DNA from: Butyrivibrio sp.
Lineage (GTDB): Bacteria > Bacillota > Clostridia > Lachnospirales > Lachnospiraceae
Assembly: GCA_024688095.1 (NCBI GenBank)
Contig: JAILEJ010000181.1
Coordinates: forward strand, 1-6,952
Direction: 5' to 3'
DNA: 6,952 bases
Shown here: positions 6,499-6,952 of the stretch, in pieces
Layout: the number at the start of each line of letters is the position of its first letter
Numbering within the stretch: the first letter of the stretch is position 1
Translations under genes and position numbers: made by a program
Notes under the pieces: generated by a model
Seen by the model: the letters and a program-made list of their open reading frames with translations, nothing else
Databases searched by the model: none
Told to the model about the DNA's origin: nothing

Positions 6499-6525
6499 TA
6501 TGGATCGTTGTTAAGACAATCCATA
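6499..6525 (-). promoter_or_regulatory. Inverted repeat in the pgk leader
   Basis: TATGGAT (6499-6505) and ATCCATA (6519-6525) form perfect 7-bp arms around 13 nt, with TTGT/ACAA as alternative inner pairs. It lies between the gap terminator and the pgk AGGAGG, so it would be in the pgk 5' leader or its promoter region. On the - strand a TTGTCT that could be a -35 lies within it, but the matching -10 is poor. It may be an operator or a leader hairpin; it may also be chance. Confidence 0.3.
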
Positions 6526-6530
6526 GTAAA

Positions 6531-6576
6531 GAATTAAAAAGAAAAGGAGGCTCGGTCCTATTGGACCGGACCTCCT
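6531..6576 (-). terminator. Intrinsic terminator of gap
   Basis: AGGAGGCTCGGTCC (6545-6558) pairs with GGACCGGACCTCCT (6563-6576) across a TATT loop: a 14-position GC-rich stem with one mismatch and one wobble pair. Read on the - strand the stem is followed directly by TTTTCTTTTTAATTC, a typical U-tract, about 90 bases after the gap stop codon. It should stop or reduce transcription entering pgk from gap. Confidence 0.88.
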
Positions 6577-6667
6577 GTTTGTTTGATTCTGGATTATGTC
6601 CCGGATAGCTATAAATTATGCCAGCCCGGAGTACATAGACTAATCTTATCGACAGTCACCAAATCAA

Positions 6668-6952
6668 TTATCCAAGCTCTGCGAAGTACTTAATTGTACG
6701 AACCATCTGGCTTGTGTATGAGTTCTCGTTGTCATACCAGGATACTACCTGAACCTCTGTTGTTCCGTTATCAAGCGGAAGAACCATGGTCTGAGTAGAA
6801 TCAAAGAGTGAACCATATCTCATACCGATAACGTCTGAAGATACGATCTCATCCTCGTTGTAACCGAATGACTCATTTGAAGCTGCCTTCATAGCTGCGT
6901 TGATCTGATCCTTGGTTACATTGCCCTCAACTACTGCAGTAAGGATAGTGGT
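6668..6952 (-). CDS. gap: Glyceraldehyde-3-phosphate dehydrogenase, C-terminal part (5' end outside window)
   Basis: The last 94 residues of the NAD-dependent glycolytic enzyme that oxidises and phosphorylates glyceraldehyde-3-phosphate to 1,3-bisphosphoglycerate, acting as a cytoplasmic tetramer. The open frame runs from the window edge (TTILTAVVEG) to the TAA at 6668. Recognisable C-terminal landmarks are the NVTKDQINAAMKAAS helix, IVSSDVIG, SLFDSTQTM, and the near-terminal VSWYDNENSYTSQMVRTIKYF. The WYDNE-x-SYT-x-Q-x-VRT form resembles glycolytic GapA of streptococci and Clostridia rather than the WYDNEWGYS form. The catalytic Cys and His and the NAD-binding domain are outside the window, so cofactor preference cannot be read. 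About two thirds of a normal 335-residue protein is missing only because of the window edge. A strong terminator follows before pgk. Confidence 0.95.
   Translation of the reverse strand, partial: TTILTAVVEGNVTKDQINAAMKAASNESFGYNEDEIVSSDVIGMRYGSLFDSTQTMVLPLDNGTTEVQVVSWYDNENSYTSQMVRTIKYFAELG

Noticed and set aside
6545..6550. AGGAGG on the + strand resembling a ribosome binding site
   Set aside because: It is one arm of the gap terminator and no plausible start codon and gene follow.
6297..6608. Open frame on the + strand antisense to the start of pgk and crossing the gap terminator
   Set aside because: It is a shadow of pgk, has no ribosome binding site or family resemblance, and runs through a terminator hairpin.
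1..6952. CRISPR array, insertion sequence, prophage or defence system
   Set aside because: No regularly spaced direct repeats, transposase, integrase or defence-gene set is visible; the lone SNF2 helicase has no accompanying partner genes in the window to suggest a DISARM- or similar system.

Overview
The window looks like chromosomal DNA of a low-GC Firmicute, most likely a member of the Clostridia close to the Lachnospiraceae (Butyrivibrio/Roseburia-like). This placement is inferred from the AT-rich intergenic DNA, the strong AGGAGG-type ribosome binding sites, the gap-pgk-tpiA order, a secreted BspA-like leucine-rich-repeat protein and a bacterial SNF2 helicase with its associated N-terminal domain. 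No marker gene fixes the genus.

Layout, left to right. (1) Positions 3-2579, + strand: a SNF2-family helicase/ATPase whose 5' end lies outside the window. (2) 2622-2690: a nested hairpin between converging genes, serving as terminator for the next gene and possibly for both. (3) 2696-3193, - strand: a shikimate kinase family protein with an intact P-loop but altered shikimate-binding positions. (4) 3194-3547: a very AT-rich divergent spacer with a promoter and a cluster of palindromes in front of the next gene. (5) 3548-4144, + strand: a small secreted protein with BspA-like repeats and a very basic C-terminus. (6) 4157-4355: a gene-free element with 19-bp perfect terminal inverted repeats and three internal hairpin arms that fold into a compact four-way cloverleaf. 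It fills almost the whole gap between two converging genes. (7) 4365-6952, - strand: tpiA, pgk and the 3' end of gap, transcribed in the order gap, pgk, tpiA.

The three glycolytic genes work together in the lower half of glycolysis: triose-phosphate isomerase feeds glyceraldehyde-3-phosphate to GapA, whose 1,3-bisphosphoglycerate is used by Pgk to make ATP. A strong intrinsic terminator follows gap, and two hairpins separate pgk from tpiA, so the cluster is probably expressed at different levels per gene rather than as one uniform transcript. The other genes have no obvious functional link to them.

The item most worth a second look is the cloverleaf element at 4157-4355, either a small non-autonomous (MITE-like) repeat or a structured RNA/terminator. 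The atypical shikimate kinase and the palindromic promoter of the secreted protein follow. I see no clear new multi-gene system.
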